From the NCBI GenBank assembly GCA_913058555.1, contig CAJXRJ010000453.1, forward strand, positions 1 to 6,307: a DNA stretch of 6,307 nucleotides, read 5' to 3'. Under the pieces are notes generated by a model. The model had not been told where the DNA came from. It ran no database searches and saw only the letters and a program-made list of their open reading frames with translations. Of the stretch, positions 6,171-6,307 are shown in pieces (position 1 is the first letter of the stretch; the number at the start of each line of letters is the position of its first letter). This stretch comes from an uncultured bacterium (GTDB lineage Bacteria; Planctomycetota; UBA1135; GCA-002686595). The translations under genes were made by a program, and so were the position numbers.

Positions 6171-6262
6171 ATGGACGGGATTTCAGGGGCCGTCGCTTTC
6201 CTCAGGCTGGGAATCATCGTCTCCTTCCGGTCCCAGATCGTGTCACCTACGGGGTCTGGTAC
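6171..6262 (+). CDS. Possible N-terminus of a further gene, cut by the library adapter
   Basis: An ATG at 6171, 20 nt after the flippase stop, opens a frame that stays open to the insert edge. It is preceded by the purine-rich GAAGGGAAAG (6151-6160) with 10 nt spacing. The visible peptide is MDGISGAVAFLRLGIIVSF followed by RSQIVSPTGSG. It has a modest hydrophobic run and mostly G/C third positions, as neighbouring genes do. If real, it would continue the same operon. About 30 codons are too few to identify it, and the open frame may be chance. Any continuation past 6262 is adapter sequence. Confidence 0.3.
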
Positions 6263-6307
6263 CTGTCTCTTATACACATCTGACGCTGCCGACGATATGC
6301 AGTGTGT
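6263..6307 (-). other. Nextera Tn5 library adapter (P5/i5 side) with index, not biological
   Basis: The Tn5 mosaic end CTGTCTCTTATACACATCT (6263-6281) is followed by GACGCTGCCGACGA (6282-6295), the reverse complement of the Nextera read-1 adapter. Next come TATGCAGT (6296-6303), an 8-base index position, and GTGT (6304-6307), the first bases of the P5 primer region. The index reads ACTGCATA in the forward direction, which I recall as Nextera i5 index S506/N506. Frames running into this segment are artefacts. Confidence 0.98.

Noticed and set aside
6164..6181. Weak hairpin ATCCC/GGGAT after the flippase gene as a terminator
   Set aside because: The stem is only 5 bp with an 8-nt loop, followed by TTTC and not a T-tract.
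6071..6283. Frames near the right edge that continue into 6263-6283
   Set aside because: Their ends are encoded by the sequencing adapter, and upstream parts overlap the flippase in another frame.

Overview
The window is a GC-rich (about two-thirds G+C by eye) bacterial chromosomal fragment of about 6.2 kb. It is flanked at both ends by Illumina Nextera/Tn5 library adapters (1-35 and 6263-6307), so only 36-6262 is biological. The lineage cannot be proven from sequence alone. A soluble NtrB-type kinase with no sensor domain, a response regulator with 'DLVMHDRSG' around its phospho-Asp, and a lipoprotein with a 'GG-x-EANV-x-RW' motif together suggest Planctomycetota. Myxococcota or a related GC-rich group is the alternative.

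Left part (36-2625): a possible fragment of a gene leaves the window leftwards on the minus strand. Divergent from it is a tight two-gene operon: a sensor histidine kinase (329-1198) overlapping by ATGA a full NtrC-type sigma-54 activator (1195-2625). All catalytic motifs of both proteins are intact. The kinase lacks any sensory or membrane segment, so its input signal is not visible here.

Middle (2626-3995): a GC hairpin region separates the regulator from a convergent minus-strand gene for a small single-span membrane protein with an NTF2/SnoaL-like layout (2699-3196). A divergent 110-bp spacer follows, then a plus-strand secreted lipoprotein of unknown function (3307-3951).

Right part (3996-6262): an FkbM-family SAM-dependent methyltransferase (3996-4799) and, 4 nt later, a Wzx/MOP-type polysaccharide flippase (4804-6150). 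They form an operon-like pair typical of the edge of a surface-polysaccharide locus. A short open frame after the flippase (from 6171) may be the next gene, cut by the adapter.

I see no mobile element, CRISPR array, RNA gene or phage gene. No clearly new multi-gene system is present. The points most worth a second look are the adapter contamination, the sensorless kinase/sigma-54 activator pair, the two uncharacterised envelope proteins, and the short inverted repeats placed just before two start codons.
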